Shown piece by piece: positions 53,633-62,753 of a DNA stretch of 64,000 bases (position 1 is its first letter; every line of letters starts with the position of its first letter). The position numbers and the translations under genes were made by a program. The stretch covers positions 17,102 to 81,101 of the forward strand of contig JACSRN010000132.1 of assembly GCA_014879735.1 (NCBI GenBank), read 5' to 3'. The stretch comes from Paracoccaceae bacterium (GTDB lineage: Bacteria; Pseudomonadota; Alphaproteobacteria; Rhodobacterales; Rhodobacteraceae). Below the pieces are notes generated by a model, which was not told where the DNA came from, searched no databases, and was given only the letters and a program-made list of their open reading frames with translations.

Positions 53633-54446
53633 CCCCGGCGAATTCGCGCCAGCCAAGGTGAATCTCGCGCTGCATGTGACCGGGCAGCGCGACGATGGCT
53701 ATCACCTTCTCGACAGCCTGGTGGTCTTTGCCGGCGCAGGCGACCGGGTGACGGTGGCGCCCGGAACCGGCCTTGCCATCACCGGGCCCGGTGCGGCAAG
53801 CCTGCCCGTTGGCTGCGACAATCTTTGTCTGGCGGCGGCCCGTGCCATGGGGGGTGGGGTTCGCATCACGCTGGACAAGCACCTGCCGGTCGCGTCGGGC
53901 ATCGGTGGCGGCTCGGCGGATGCTGCGGCAACCCTGCGCGCCATCGCCCGCCTTGGCCGCCCGCTGCCCCGACCCGAGGCGATCCTTGCCCTTGGCGCCG
54001 ACGTGCCGGTCTGCCTCGCCGGCCGACCGGCCCGCATGACCGGCGTGGGCGAGGAGTTGCAGCCCGTCGTCCTGCCACCATTCTGGCTGGTTCTGGCCAA
54101 TCCCGGCGTGGCGGTGCCAACCCCGGCCGTGTTCCGCGCGCTGGCCCGCAAGGACAACCCGCCGCTGCCACCGCTGCCGCCGCTGCCGGATGCCATGGCG
54201 CTGGCCGGCTATCTTGCCGCCACCAGAAACGACCTTGAACCCCCGGCTATGGCCCTTGCCCCGGCCATTGCCGAGGCGCACGCGGCACTGGCTGCCACCG
54301 CCGGCTGCCTGCTCGCCCGGATGTCGGGCAGCGGTGCCACCACGTTCGGAGTTTTTGCCACCGCCGACGCTGCGCGCGCCGCAGCCTCCCGCCTCGCCCG
54401 CGAGCGTCCCGACTGGTGGGTCGTCGCGGCGCCGTCGCTCGGCTGA
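53622..54446 (+). CDS. ispE: 4-diphosphocytidyl-2-C-methyl-D-erythritol kinase
   Basis: A 274-residue GHMP kinase of the non-mevalonate isoprenoid pathway. '[10 protein letters not shown]' is the first conserved block, '[17 protein letters not shown]' the glycine-rich ATP loop and '[13 protein letters not shown]' the third motif. Overlaps the TPR gene by 11 bases and converges with the polyprenyl synthase gene, which consumes the products of the same pathway. Confidence 0.95.
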   Translation: MVIDPGEFAPAKVNLALHVTGQRDDGYHLLDSLVVFAGAGDRVTVAPGTGLAITGPGAASLPVGCDNLCLAAARAMGGGVRITLDKHLPVASGIGGGSADAAATLRAIARLGRPLPRPEAILALGADVPVCLAGRPARMTGVGEELQPVVLPPFWLVLANPGVAVPTPAVFRALARKDNPPLPPLPPLPDAMALAGYLAATRNDLEPPAMALAPAIAEAHAALAATAGCLLARMSGSGATTFGVFATADAARAAASRLARERPDWWVVAAPSLG

Positions 54447-54465
54447 CGGCGGCCGGCGGCGCGGG

Positions 54466-55479
54466 TCAGGCGATCCGCGCCACCACGAAATCGGCAAGAT
54501 CGTCCAGCATCCCGCGCAGCGGCTGATCGGGAAACACCGACAGCGCCGCGCGCGCCCGCGCCGACCAGCCCATCGCATCGGTCCGGGCCGCCTCCAGCGC
54601 GCCATGCCGGGCCATGATCTCCTGCGCACGTTCCAGATCGCCATCGCGCTGGTCGCCTTTTTCGATCACCCGCACCCAGAAGGCCCGCTCCTCGGCATTG
54701 GCCTTCGCCACCGCCTTGATCACCGGCAGCGTCAGCTTGCGTTCGCGGAAATCGTCGCCGACATTCTTGCCGGTCGCGGCACTGGTGCCACCATAGTCCA
54801 GCAGGTCGTCTGCGATCTGGAAGGCGATCCCCAGCGCATCGCCATAGTTGTAAAGCGCCCGCACGGCCGCATCCGCAGCCCCTGCAATCACCGCCCCCGA
54901 CTCTGTCGCCGCGGAAAACAGCGCCGCTGTCTTGCCCCGGACCACCTTGAGATAGATCTCTTCGCTCGTCGCCAGATCCTGCGCCGCTGTCAGTTGCAGC
55001 ACCTCTCCCTCGGCGATCGTCGCACTGGCATTGGCCAGGATGTCGAGCACCCGCAGGTTTCCCGGTTCCACCATCAACTGGAAGGCGCGGGCGAAAAGAT
55101 AATCACCCACAAGAACGCTGGATTTGTTGTCCCAGAGCAGATTCGCCGTCGGGCGGCCACGGCGTTGCCGGCTTTCATCCACCACATCGTCATGCAGCAG
55201 CGTCGCGGTATGGATGAACTCCACGGTTGCCGCCAGCTTGCGGTGATCCTCGCCGCCGGCGATCCCGCACAGATGCGCCGCCGCCAGCACCAGCATCGGC
55301 CGCAGCCGCTTGCCGCCCGCCTCGATCAGATGGGCCGTCACTTCGGGAATTCGCGGCGCATGCTCGCTGGCCATCCGCGTGCGGATGATGCGGTTGACCG
55401 CGGCCATATCCTCGGCCAAGGCCTCGGCCAGCCGGTCCTGCGGCCCTTTTGCCTGTTCCGCCGCGCCGTCCATCGTCAT
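54466..55479 (-). CDS. Polyprenyl diphosphate synthase (ubiquinone side-chain type)
   Basis: A 337-residue trans-prenyltransferase. Both aspartate-rich Mg motifs are present: 'LLHDDVVD' and 'QIADDLLDY', with 'GGKRLRP' for substrate binding. Small residues ahead of the first motif ('EFIHTATLLHDD') fit a long-chain (octa- to decaprenyl) product. ATG at 55479 or 55473 are both possible starts. Confidence 0.93.
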   Translation of the reverse strand: MTMDGAAEQAKGPQDRLAEALAEDMAAVNRIIRTRMASEHAPRIPEVTAHLIEAGGKRLRPMLVLAAAHLCGIAGGEDHRKLAATVEFIHTATLLHDDVVDESRQRRGRPTANLLWDNKSSVLVGDYLFARAFQLMVEPGNLRVLDILANASATIAEGEVLQLTAAQDLATSEEIYLKVVRGKTAALFSAATESGAVIAGAADAAVRALYNYGDALGIAFQIADDLLDYGGTSAATGKNVGDDFRERKLTLPVIKAVAKANAEERAFWVRVIEKGDQRDGDLERAQEIMARHGALEAARTDAMGWSARARAALSVFPDQPLRGMLDDLADFVVARIA

Positions 55480-55545
55480 CCCCCAGTTCCCGCACCGCCC
55501 GGTGCCGCCCTTGCCTGCAAGGCCTCGGCCCGCTACGTCATTGCC

Positions 55546-55761
55546 ATGAGAGAGCTTCTGCGCACGACCGACCCCACGGTGATCGCCTTCGCCACGGCCC
55601 TACTTGAAGGCGAGGGTATAGCCGCCTTCCCGCTCGACGTCCACATGAGCATCCTCGATGGCGGCATCGGTGCATTGCCGCGCCGGCTGATGGTGGCGGA
55701 CCGCGATCTCTTCATGGCTTGCGCCATCCTGCGCGACAACGGGCTGGAGCCCAGCACGTGA
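55546..55761 (+). CDS. DUF2007 small protein
   Basis: A 71-residue protein with the DUF2007 pattern: 'DPTVIAFATALLEGEGIAAFPLD' followed by 'PRRLMVADRDLFMACAIL'. The family is described as putative signal-transducing but has no proven role. Its stop overlaps the GTG start of the next methyltransferase gene (GTGA), so the two are coupled. It begins 66 bp from the divergent polyprenyl synthase gene. Confidence 0.82.
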   Translation: MRELLRTTDPTVIAFATALLEGEGIAAFPLDVHMSILDGGIGALPRRLMVADRDLFMACAILRDNGLEPST

Positions 55762-56519
55762 CCTTCACCGAGGACGCGCTGTCCGACGACAAGTTCCTCT
55801 GCGGCCGGCTGCGCCTGCTGCAACCGGAAAAGGGCTATCGCGCGGCAACCGATGCGGTGCTTCTGGCGGCCGCCTGCCCGGCCAAGCCCGGCGAAAGCAT
55901 CCTCGACATCGGATGCGGCGCGGGGGCGGCAACGCTGTGCCTGGCGGCGCGGGTGCCGGATCTGCGGCTGGCCGGGCTGGAGCTGCAGCCGGAATATGCC
56001 GACCTCGCCCGCCGGAACGCCGCCCGCAACAATATGGCCATCGAGGTGCATGAGGGCGATCTGGCGCGAATGCCCGCGGCATTACGCCGCGATTTCGATC
56101 AGGTGATTGCCAACCCGCCCTGGTATCCGCCGGGGGGCACGCCCTCGCCCGTCGCAATACGGGCCACGGCAATGCAGATCGACCTGCCGGTTTCGGTCTG
56201 GGTCGCCGCCGCCGCCCGGCGGCTGGTGCCCGGCGGCTGGCTGACGCTGATCGCCGGCGCCGACAGCCTGCCGGAAATGCTGGGCGCGCTTGCACCAAAG
56301 CTCGGCTCCGCCGCCGTCCTGCCGCTTGCCGCGCGATCTGGCCGGCCGGCGCTGCGTGTGATCCTGCGTGCGCGCAAGGGTGGCCGCGCGGCCTTCCGCC
56401 TGCTGGCCCCGCTGATCATCCACGAAGGCGCCACGCATCTGGGCGATCGCGAACATTACACAACCGAAGCCAATGCAATTTTGCGCGATGGCGCGTCGCT
56501 TTCGGCTCGATTCGGCTGA
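55758..56519 (+). CDS. Class I SAM-dependent methyltransferase (TrmN6/YfiC-like)
   Basis: A 253-residue methyltransferase: SAM-binding 'ILDIGCGAGAATLCLA' and the N6-adenine/amine-type catalytic 'IANPPWYPPG' (NPPY/W). This combination is that of tRNA1(Val) adenine-N6 methyltransferases and relatives. The GTG start at 55758 overlaps the DUF2007 stop; the ORF-track start lies inside that gene. Confidence 0.85.
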   Translation: MTFTEDALSDDKFLCGRLRLLQPEKGYRAATDAVLLAAACPAKPGESILDIGCGAGAATLCLAARVPDLRLAGLELQPEYADLARRNAARNNMAIEVHEGDLARMPAALRRDFDQVIANPPWYPPGGTPSPVAIRATAMQIDLPVSVWVAAAARRLVPGGWLTLIAGADSLPEMLGALAPKLGSAAVLPLAARSGRPALRVILRARKGGRAAFRLLAPLIIHEGATHLGDREHYTTEANAILRDGASLSARFG

Positions 56520-56630
56520 TTTTCAGCAGTTCCTTGGCCGATTTCGCCTGTGCTTCATGAAAGGCAAGTGACACGACTCAAGTTCCGTGATGCACTGGCC
56601 CGGTGGATGTCACGAAACAGGAGGACGAAC

Positions 56631-56801
56631 ATGACGATGGCTTCGCATCTTGCGGAACTTCGGAAGAAGCACGAAACCCTCTCGGACATGGTCGAAAAGG
56701 CGCAACGCAGTCCCGGCATGGATGATCTGCAGATCGCTGAATGGAAAAAGCAGAAACTGAAGCTCAAGGAAGAAATCGCAAGGCTGAGCCAGACACACTA
56801 A
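56631..56801 (+). CDS. DUF465/YdcH-family small coiled-coil protein
   Basis: A 56-residue protein, helical and lysine/glutamate-rich, matching the YdcH/DUF465 family ('HLAELRKKHETLSDMV', 'KKQKLKLKEEIARL'). AGGAGGA is an excellent ribosome-binding site six bases before the ATG; the ORF-track start is upstream of it. Function unknown. It converges with the DMT transporter gene, sharing four bases. Confidence 0.88.
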   Translation: MTMASHLAELRKKHETLSDMVEKAQRSPGMDDLQIAEWKKQKLKLKEEIARLSQTH

Positions 56802-57646
56802 CCCTTTCGTGCCGCCAACGCCGCACCGCCGGTAATCAGCAGCGCCGCCACAGCCAGAGACAGGCTGGGCTTCGCGATCCCGGCCAGAACCAGGGCGAAG
56901 GTGGACAACAAGGGCGCAGCATAGGAGGCGACACCCAGCAGCTGGATGTCGCCTTTCTTCATCCCGATATCCCAAGTGAAGAAAGCGGCGCCAACCGGGC
57001 CAAGCCCCAGCAACAACACGGAAATCCAGCCTACCGCCCCGCTGGGCCACAGGGTCGGCTCCAGCGCCAGATGCGCCAGCAGCGACAGGACCGCGGTTGC
57101 CAGGCAGAAGACGGTCACGCTTTCGGTCGGCACATCGCCCAGCCGCCGCGACAGGACGGAATAGGCCGCCCAGGTCAGCGCACAGCCGAAGGCCAGCACC
57201 AGCCCCAGGGGGGATGCCGCTGCCTCTCCGCCCCGCCCCAGCACGATCAGTGCCGCGCCGGCAAAAGCGATCAGCGCGCCAATCACATGGCGGGGCAGCA
57301 GGCGTTCTCCCGGCAGAAAACCCGAGAACAGCACGATGAACAATGGCCAGAGATAGGCGATAAGCCCGGTCTCGGCGGCCGGTGCGATGCGGAAGGCCGT
57401 GAAATAGAGGAAGTGATAGCCGAACAGCCCCGCCGTGCCGAAGGCATAAACCTTCCAGGACACCGTCCGCAGCACGGCCAGCCCGTTGCGGGCCGTCCAG
57501 ACCAGCCCGATCAGCCCGCCCACGCCGAAACACAGGGCGGTCAGAAGAAACGGCGGCACAGGATCCGATCCGATCGTCAAAAGCGCCAGAAGCGCCCACA
57601 TCAGGATGGCCGTACCGCCGATGATCGTCGCCCGGTTGCGTGTCAT
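56798..57646 (-). CDS. DMT-superfamily (EamA) transporter
   Basis: A 282-residue inner-membrane protein with about ten transmembrane helices in two EamA repeats; 'AAETGLIAYLWPLFIVLFSGFLPGE' and the second-half 'LLGLGPVGAAFFTWDIGMKKGDIQLLG' resemble YddG-type aromatic amino-acid exporters. The ATG at 57646 has GGAGGG upstream; the ORF-track start is 16 codons earlier. The substrate is not established. Confidence 0.88.
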   Translation of the reverse strand: MTRNRATIIGGTAILMWALLALLTIGSDPVPPFLLTALCFGVGGLIGLVWTARNGLAVLRTVSWKVYAFGTAGLFGYHFLYFTAFRIAPAAETGLIAYLWPLFIVLFSGFLPGERLLPRHVIGALIAFAGAALIVLGRGGEAAASPLGLVLAFGCALTWAAYSVLSRRLGDVPTESVTVFCLATAVLSLLAHLALEPTLWPSGAVGWISVLLLGLGPVGAAFFTWDIGMKKGDIQLLGVASYAAPLLSTFALVLAGIAKPSLSLAVAALLITGGAALAARKG

Positions 57647-57799
57647 GAAACCCTCCGCTGCGCCCTGACTGACGCAAGCCAGCACCCGGCGCAACCCCGG
57701 CGAAACCGTGCCCGACGCCGAGACGCCAGATTCCGAAAAGAAGCAGGGGCGGACCCCGCCGAGGACCGCCCCTTACCGCAATCTGGCCGAGATCGTGAC

Positions 57800-58525
57800 C
57801 TAGACGAAAAACTGTCCGCCGTTTGCCGAAATGGTCGATCCGGTGATGAAGCCGGCATCGTCGGCGGCAAGGAACACCACGCAGCGGGCGATCTCTTCCG
57901 GCTCGCCCAGGCGACCCACAGGGATCAGCGGGATGATACGTTCGTTCAGCACCTTCTCGTCGATGGCTTTCACCATTTCGGTGCCGATATAGCCGGGGCA
58001 GATCGCGTTCACGGTGATCCCGGCCCGGGCGCCTTCCTGTGCCAGGGCCTTGGTGAAGCCCAGATCGCCGGCCTTGGCCGCGGAATAGTTCGTCTGGCCG
58101 GCCTGCCCCTTCTGGCCGTTGATCGAACTGATGTTGATGATCCGTCCGAACTTGCGGTCACGCATGCCCGACCAGAGCGGATGGGTCATGTTGAACAGGC
58201 CGGAAAGGTTGGTGTCGATGACCTCTTTCCACTGCTGCGGCGTCATCTTGTGGAACATCGAGTCGCGGGTGATGCCGGCATTGTTCACCAGAACCCCGAC
58301 CGGACCCAGCTCGGCCTCGACCTTCGCGATGCCGGCCTTGCAGGCGTCATAGTCGGCGACCGACCATTTGTAGGTCGGGATGCCGGTCTCGGCCGTGAAC
58401 GCGGCCGCGGCCTCGTCGTTGCCCGCGTAGTTGGCCGCCACGCTGTAGCCAGCCGCCTTCAGCGCAACCGAAATTGCGGCGCCAATCCCGCGCGACCCCC
58501 CGGTGACAAGTGCAACCCTCGACAT
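57800..58525 (-). CDS. phbB: Acetoacetyl-CoA reductase
   Basis: A 241-residue SDR that reduces acetoacetyl-CoA to (R)-3-hydroxybutyryl-CoA with NADPH for polyhydroxybutyrate. 'TGGSRGIG' binds the cofactor, 'INISSINGQKGQAGQTNYSAAK' is the PhaB/PhbB signature with the catalytic Ser, Tyr and Lys. GGAGG precedes the ATG. It is downstream of phbA on the same strand but separated by 354 bp with a terminator and its own regulatory region. Confidence 0.96.
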   Translation of the reverse strand: MSRVALVTGGSRGIGAAISVALKAAGYSVAANYAGNDEAAAAFTAETGIPTYKWSVADYDACKAGIAKVEAELGPVGVLVNNAGITRDSMFHKMTPQQWKEVIDTNLSGLFNMTHPLWSGMRDRKFGRIINISSINGQKGQAGQTNYSAAKAGDLGFTKALAQEGARAGITVNAICPGYIGTEMVKAIDEKVLNERIIPLIPVGRLGEPEEIARCVVFLAADDAGFITGSTISANGGQFFV

Positions 58526-58576
58526 GATTCCCTCCTCGAAGTCTATATCGACCTTGCTAACGAACGCTGTTTTCAG

Positions 58577-58619
58577 GCGCAATATTATTGCGCGAACTAT
58601 TTTGCGACAGCAGCAAAAT
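58577..58619 (-). promoter_or_regulatory. Two inverted repeats upstream of phbB (candidate regulator sites)
   Basis: GCGCAATA-t-TATTGCGC (58577-58593) is a perfect 8-bp inverted repeat, and ATTTTGC-gacagca-GCAAAAT (58599-58619) a perfect 7-bp one. They lie 52-94 bp upstream of the phbB start codon. The TGC/GCA half-sites are of the kind reported for PhaR, the polyhydroxybutyrate regulator of related bacteria, but no PhaR gene is in this window. Confidence 0.5.
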
Positions 58620-58827
58620 TACTCTTACTCGACCATTGAAACACTGCGGCACGATGATGCCAAATTCAGCATAACGCCCGTCGGCGGTCGCGCATAGCTC
58701 CCTTCGGCGGCGCCGTGGTCGCAGATCCGCGGCGCCATCGCCGGCCGCCATGGCGATGTCGCCCGGGGGTCAATGCCCTGCGGTGGCCGGCTCTCGTCGC
58801 CGGTGTCCCTTGCGTTCTGACGGCAGC

Positions 58828-58864
58828 AAAAAGGGCGCACGCAACCCCGCGCGCGCCCCTTTTT
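58828..58864 (-). terminator. Intrinsic terminator of phbA
   Basis: On the minus strand AAAAAGGGGCGCGC pairs with GTGCGCCCTTTTT (one bulged G) across a GC-rich loop, beginning about 16 bp after the phbA stop. The A and T runs make it usable in both directions. Confidence 0.75.
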
Positions 58865-58879
58865 GATCCGGATTCGGGG

Positions 58880-60055
58880 TTACAGCCCCTCGACGCACAT
58901 GGCCACGCCCATGCCGCCACCGATGCAAAGCGTGGCGAGGCCCTTCTTCGCGCCCGAACGGTTCATTTCGAACAGCAGCGTGTTCAGGATGCGCGCGCCG
59001 CTGGCGCCGATCGGATGGCCGATGGCGATGGCGCCGCCGTTCACATTCACCCGGGCCGGATCCCAACCCATGTCCTTGTTCACTGCGCAGGCCTGGGCGG
59101 CAAAGGCCTCGTTCGCCTCGATCAGATCGAGGTCGGCAGCCTTCCAGCCGGCCTTCTCCAGCGCCTTGCGGCTGGCGAAGATCGGACCGACACCCATGAT
59201 CGCGGGGTCGAGCCCGGCCGTCGCGTAGGAGGCGATCCGCGCAAGCGGCTTCAGCCCGCGTTTCGCCGCCTCTTCCTCGGTCATCAGCAGAACGGCTGCC
59301 GCGCCATCGTTGATGCCGCTGGCATTGCCGGCCGTGACGGTGCCGTCCTTGGCAAAAGCCGGCTTCAACTTCTGCATCCCTTCCAGCGTCGCGCCGTGGC
59401 GGATGTATTCATCGGCATCGACCACGGTGTCACCCTTGCGCGACTTCACCGTGAAGGGGATGATCTCGTCCTTGAACTTTCCGGCCTTCTGGGCGGCCTC
59501 GGCCTTGTTCTGGCTGGCAAGCGCAAATTCATCCTGCTGCTCGCGAGTGATCTGCCACTGGGCCGCGACGTTCTCGGCGGTCTGGCCCATATGATAGCCG
59601 TTGAAGGCGTCCCACAGGCCGTCCTTGATCATCGAGTCGATCATCTTCATGTCGCCCATCTTGGTGCCGCTGCGCAGATGCGCAACATGGGGCGACAGCG
59701 ACATGGATTCCTGGCCGCCGGCGACGACAATCCTCGCATCGCCCAGCTGCACATGCTGCGCACCCAATGCGACCGTCCGCAGGCCGGAGCCGCAGACTTG
59801 GTTGATGCTCCAGGCGCTGGCCTCTTTCGGCAGGCCGGCAAGGATTGCGGCCTGGCGGGCGGGGTTCTGGCCCTGACCGGCGGTCAGCACCTGGCCGAGG
59901 ATCGCTTCCTCGACTTCGGCCTTGTCCACACCTGCGCGGGCACAGACGGCCGCGATCACGCTGGCGCCGAGTTCATGCGCCGGGGTGTTGGCGAACGACC
60001 CGTTGAAGTTGCCCACGGCGGTCCGCCCCGCCGAAACGATTACGACATTGGTCAT
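58880..60055 (-). CDS. phbA: Acetyl-CoA acetyltransferase (beta-ketothiolase)
   Basis: A 391-residue thiolase. The acyl-enzyme Cys lies in '[13 protein letters not shown]', the base His in '[14 protein letters not shown]' and the second Cys in 'LCIGGGMG'. It condenses two acetyl-CoA to acetoacetyl-CoA, the first step of polyhydroxybutyrate synthesis. The ATG at 60055 has GGGAGAG upstream; the ORF-track start is five codons earlier. On the minus strand TTGCGA-17 bp-TAGGCC about 55-85 bp upstream is a plausible promoter. Confidence 0.97.
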   Translation of the reverse strand: MTNVVIVSAGRTAVGNFNGSFANTPAHELGASVIAAVCARAGVDKAEVEEAILGQVLTAGQGQNPARQAAILAGLPKEASAWSINQVCGSGLRTVALGAQHVQLGDARIVVAGGQESMSLSPHVAHLRSGTKMGDMKMIDSMIKDGLWDAFNGYHMGQTAENVAAQWQITREQQDEFALASQNKAEAAQKAGKFKDEIIPFTVKSRKGDTVVDADEYIRHGATLEGMQKLKPAFAKDGTVTAGNASGINDGAAAVLLMTEEEAAKRGLKPLARIASYATAGLDPAIMGVGPIFASRKALEKAGWKAADLDLIEANEAFAAQACAVNKDMGWDPARVNVNGGAIAIGHPIGASGARILNTLLFEMNRSGAKKGLATLCIGGGMGVAMCVEGL

Positions 60056-60189
60056 GTGATGCTCTCCCAAACGGCAGCGCGCCCGCGCGCCGTATCCGGC
60101 CTAGGCGATCAGGGGCAGAATCGCAAGTTTGTTGCGTTGGGAATTGCTGCGGCGCAGCCAGGTTTTGCCGCCGCGGCGACGGCGCGGTC

Positions 60190-61038
60190 TCAGACGGCCT
60201 CTCTCCCGCGCCGGAACAGGCTGAAATCGGGGGTCACTTCCGGCCGGCCGAACAGGTAGCCCTGCAGGCACCCCACGCCCTGTGCCGCCAGCCAGTCTGC
60301 CTCGGCCATGGTCTCCACCGCCTCGGCCACCAGAAACATGTTGAACTCGCGCGCAAGGGCACCGGCCGCGCGGACGATCGGCTGCGCCGCAGGATCATAG
60401 TCGCAGCCGCGGATGAACTGACCGTCGATCTTGGCAATGTCGAAGCCGAAATCGCGCAGCAGCGTCAGCGAGGTAACCGAGGCGCCGAAATCATCCAGCG
60501 TGAACGCCAGCCCGGCACCGCGCCATTCCTCGATGAAGGGGATCAGAACATCCGGCATCTGCATGGCCGAAGCCTCGTTGATCTCCAGGATCAGGCCGCG
60601 GCCCAGTTCGGGATAGGCCCGCAGCGCATCGGCCAGAAGCTGGGTCCAGGGCGGATAGCCCACGGATCGCGCCGAGATATTCACCGCCACGCGGATGTCG
60701 GGATTGCGGCGCAGGCAGGACAGGCCCAGCCGCAGCGCAGCAACGTCGATCTCGCGCCCGATCTCGCGCGTTTCCGAGATGCCGACGAAATCGCGGGCCG
60801 GAATCACCCGCCCCACCGGGTCGAGAAATCGGATATATCCTTCGTAAAAGCCGATGATCGATGGGTCGGCGGCATAGACCGCCGGCTGAAAGGCCAGCCG
60901 CATCCGCCCTTGGTCCAGCGCGTCACGCAGCAGGGACAGCGTCGCACGTTCCTCTTCGGTCGCTGCAACGGCGAAAGGCGAGGCAACCTCTGGGTCGACG
61001 TCGAAATGCGGCCTGCGCGGCCCCGGCAGAAAGCTCAT
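60190..61038 (-). CDS. Stand-alone EAL-domain cyclic-di-GMP phosphodiesterase (EGY variant)
   Basis: A 282-residue protein with a short N-terminal tail and one EAL domain. Most catalytic residues look intact: Asn120 ('AVNISA'), Glu152 ('LEINE'), the 'LDDFGAS' pair Asp182-Asp183, Lys203 ('IAKIDGQ'), Glu239 ('VAEAVE') and Gln259 ('CLQGYLFGRP'). The name-giving EAL is EGY (66-68): the metal Glu is kept but its neighbours differ. It may hydrolyse or only bind c-di-GMP. It has no transmembrane or sensor domain. Divergent from tag. Confidence 0.88.
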   Translation of the reverse strand: MSFLPGPRRPHFDVDPEVASPFAVAATEEERATLSLLRDALDQGRMRLAFQPAVYAADPSIIGFYEGYIRFLDPVGRVIPARDFVGISETREIGREIDVAALRLGLSCLRRNPDIRVAVNISARSVGYPPWTQLLADALRAYPELGRGLILEINEASAMQMPDVLIPFIEEWRGAGLAFTLDDFGASVTSLTLLRDFGFDIAKIDGQFIRGCDYDPAAQPIVRAAGALAREFNMFLVAEAVETMAEADWLAAQGVGCLQGYLFGRPEVTPDFSLFRRGREAV

Positions 61039-61143
61039 CCCGGACCCCCCGGCAGTCGGACTCTGGCAATCCTGTGGCAAAGCGGTAAACATCCGCTGAA
61101 CGAATGGCATTTGCCGATAATCCGAAACGTTTTCCTGGCCGAG

Positions 61144-61725
61144 ATGACCGAAACACCCCAAGCGCGCTGCCCCTGGTGCGGCACCGATCCGCTCTATGTC
61201 CAGTACCACGACACCGACTGGGGTGTGCCCGAGCGCGATCCCAGGGCACTGTGGGAAAAGCTGGTGCTCGACGGGTTTCAGGCCGGGCTGTCCTGGATCA
61301 CCATCCTGAAAAAGCGCGAGAATTTCCGCTTGGCCTTCCGCGGCTTTTACCCCGGGGAAATTGCCGGCTGGGGCGAGGACGAGGTGATCCGGCTGCTGGC
61401 CGATGCCGGCATCGTCCGGCACCGCGGCAAGATCGAGGGCACCATCCGCTCGGCCCGGGCCTATCTTGACATTGAGGCGAACGGCGGGTTCTCGGCCTTT
61501 CTGTGGTCCTTCGTCGGCGGCCAGCCGATCCAGACCCGCCGCATCGCCATGGCCGAGGTGCCGACCGAAACCGCCGAATCGCGGGCGATGTCGAAGGCGC
61601 TGAAAGCCCGCGGATTTGCCTTCTGCGGCCCGACAATCACCTATGCCTTCATGCAGGCCACCGGGATGGTGAACGATCACCTCGTCACCTGCCCGCGCCA
61701 TGCCGCTTGCGCCGCGCTCGCCTGA
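61144..61725 (+). CDS. tag: DNA-3-methyladenine glycosylase I
   Basis: A 193-residue Tag-type base-excision repair glycosylase. The family blocks 'RCPWCGTDPLYVQYHDTDWGVP', 'FQAGLSWITILKKRENFR' and the zinc-linked C-terminus ('HLVTCPRH') are present. ATG at 61144 is the only good start near the conserved N-terminus. Confidence 0.95.
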   Translation: MTETPQARCPWCGTDPLYVQYHDTDWGVPERDPRALWEKLVLDGFQAGLSWITILKKRENFRLAFRGFYPGEIAGWGEDEVIRLLADAGIVRHRGKIEGTIRSARAYLDIEANGGFSAFLWSFVGGQPIQTRRIAMAEVPTETAESRAMSKALKARGFAFCGPTITYAFMQATGMVNDHLVTCPRHAACAALA

Positions 61726-61834
61726 GGCTAGGCCCTCCGGATCATTGGCGTCGGAACGCATCGGCCAAGCGCCCCCTTGGCGTTTCGGCCCGAAAGCCTC
61801 ATATACGGGCGAAAGCTGAACAAGAGGACCCCCA

Positions 61835-62743
61835 ATGCTTGGACTTGGCGAAAATTTCGCGCCGCCGGCGGCCTCCGACCTGATCAAGGAGGGCACCGAG
61901 GCCAGCTTCATGGCCGATGTGATCGAAGCCTCGCGCGAGGTGCCGGTCATCGTCGATTTCTGGGCCACCTGGTGCGGCCCCTGCAAACAACTTGGCCCGA
62001 ACCTTGAAGCGGCCGTCACCGCCGCCAAGGGCAAGGTCAAGCTGGTGAAGATCGACGTCGACCGCAATCAGGCGATCGCCGCGCAGATGCGCGTCCAGTC
62101 GATCCCGACCGTCTATGCCTTCTGGCAGGGCCAGCCGGTCGACGGCTTCCAGGGCGCGCTCCCGGCATCGCAGATCAAGGCCTTCATCGACAAGCTGACC
62201 GGGCTTGCCGGCGATGGCGGACTGGCCGATGCCATTGCCGCCGCTGAGGAAATGCTGGCCGAAGGCGCTGCGGCCGACGCAGCCGAGACCTTTGCGGCGA
62301 TCCTGGGTGAAGATCCGGAGAATGCACCCGCCTATGCCGGCCTGGCGCGCGCGCATATCGCGGCCGGCGACCTCGATCAGGCCGAAGCCTTTCTGAACGG
62401 CGCACCGGCCGCGCTGGCCAGGACGAAGGAGATCGAAGCGGCGCGTGCACAGCTGGAACTGGCCCGGCAAGCCGCCAATGCCGGCCCCGAGGCCGAGCTG
62501 CGCGCCGCGGTCGAGGCCGATCCGGCGAACCATCAGGCCCGGTTCGATCTGGCCGTTGCCCTGAATGCCAGCGGCAAGGTGGACGAGGCGGTCGACCAAT
62601 TGCTGGAACTGTTCCGCCGCGACCGCGAGTGGAACGACGGCGCGGCCAAAGCGCAGCTGACGACGATCTTCGACGCGCTGAAACCTCAGGATCCCGTCGC
62701 TCTGAAGGGACGCCGCCGCCTGTCCTCGATGATTTTCGCCTGA
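61835..62743 (+). CDS. Thioredoxin-TPR protein (CnoX/YbbN-like)
   Basis: A 302-residue fusion: an N-terminal thioredoxin domain with active site 'WCGPC' (about residues 45-50), and a C-terminal helical region of TPR-like repeats ('AAAEEMLAEGAAADAAETFAAIL', 'ARFDLAVALNASGKVDEAV'). This is the layout of the CnoX/YbbN chaperedoxin family, which protects proteins from oxidation in the cytoplasm. It is followed by the LON-domain and Trm112 genes on the same strand. Confidence 0.94.
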   Translation: MLGLGENFAPPAASDLIKEGTEASFMADVIEASREVPVIVDFWATWCGPCKQLGPNLEAAVTAAKGKVKLVKIDVDRNQAIAAQMRVQSIPTVYAFWQGQPVDGFQGALPASQIKAFIDKLTGLAGDGGLADAIAAAEEMLAEGAAADAAETFAAILGEDPENAPAYAGLARAHIAAGDLDQAEAFLNGAPAALARTKEIEAARAQLELARQAANAGPEAELRAAVEADPANHQARFDLAVALNASGKVDEAVDQLLELFRRDREWNDGAAKAQLTTIFDALKPQDPVALKGRRRLSSMIFA

Positions 62744-62753
62744 GGGTCGGGCG

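Larger units (their letters stand above)
58526..58879. other. phbA-phbB intergenic region with terminator and operator-like palindromes
   Basis: No gene was found. From the phbA side there is a terminator (58828-58864); nearer phbB an AT-rich stretch (58555-58680) carries two inverted repeats and must contain the phbB promoter. Confidence 0.6.
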
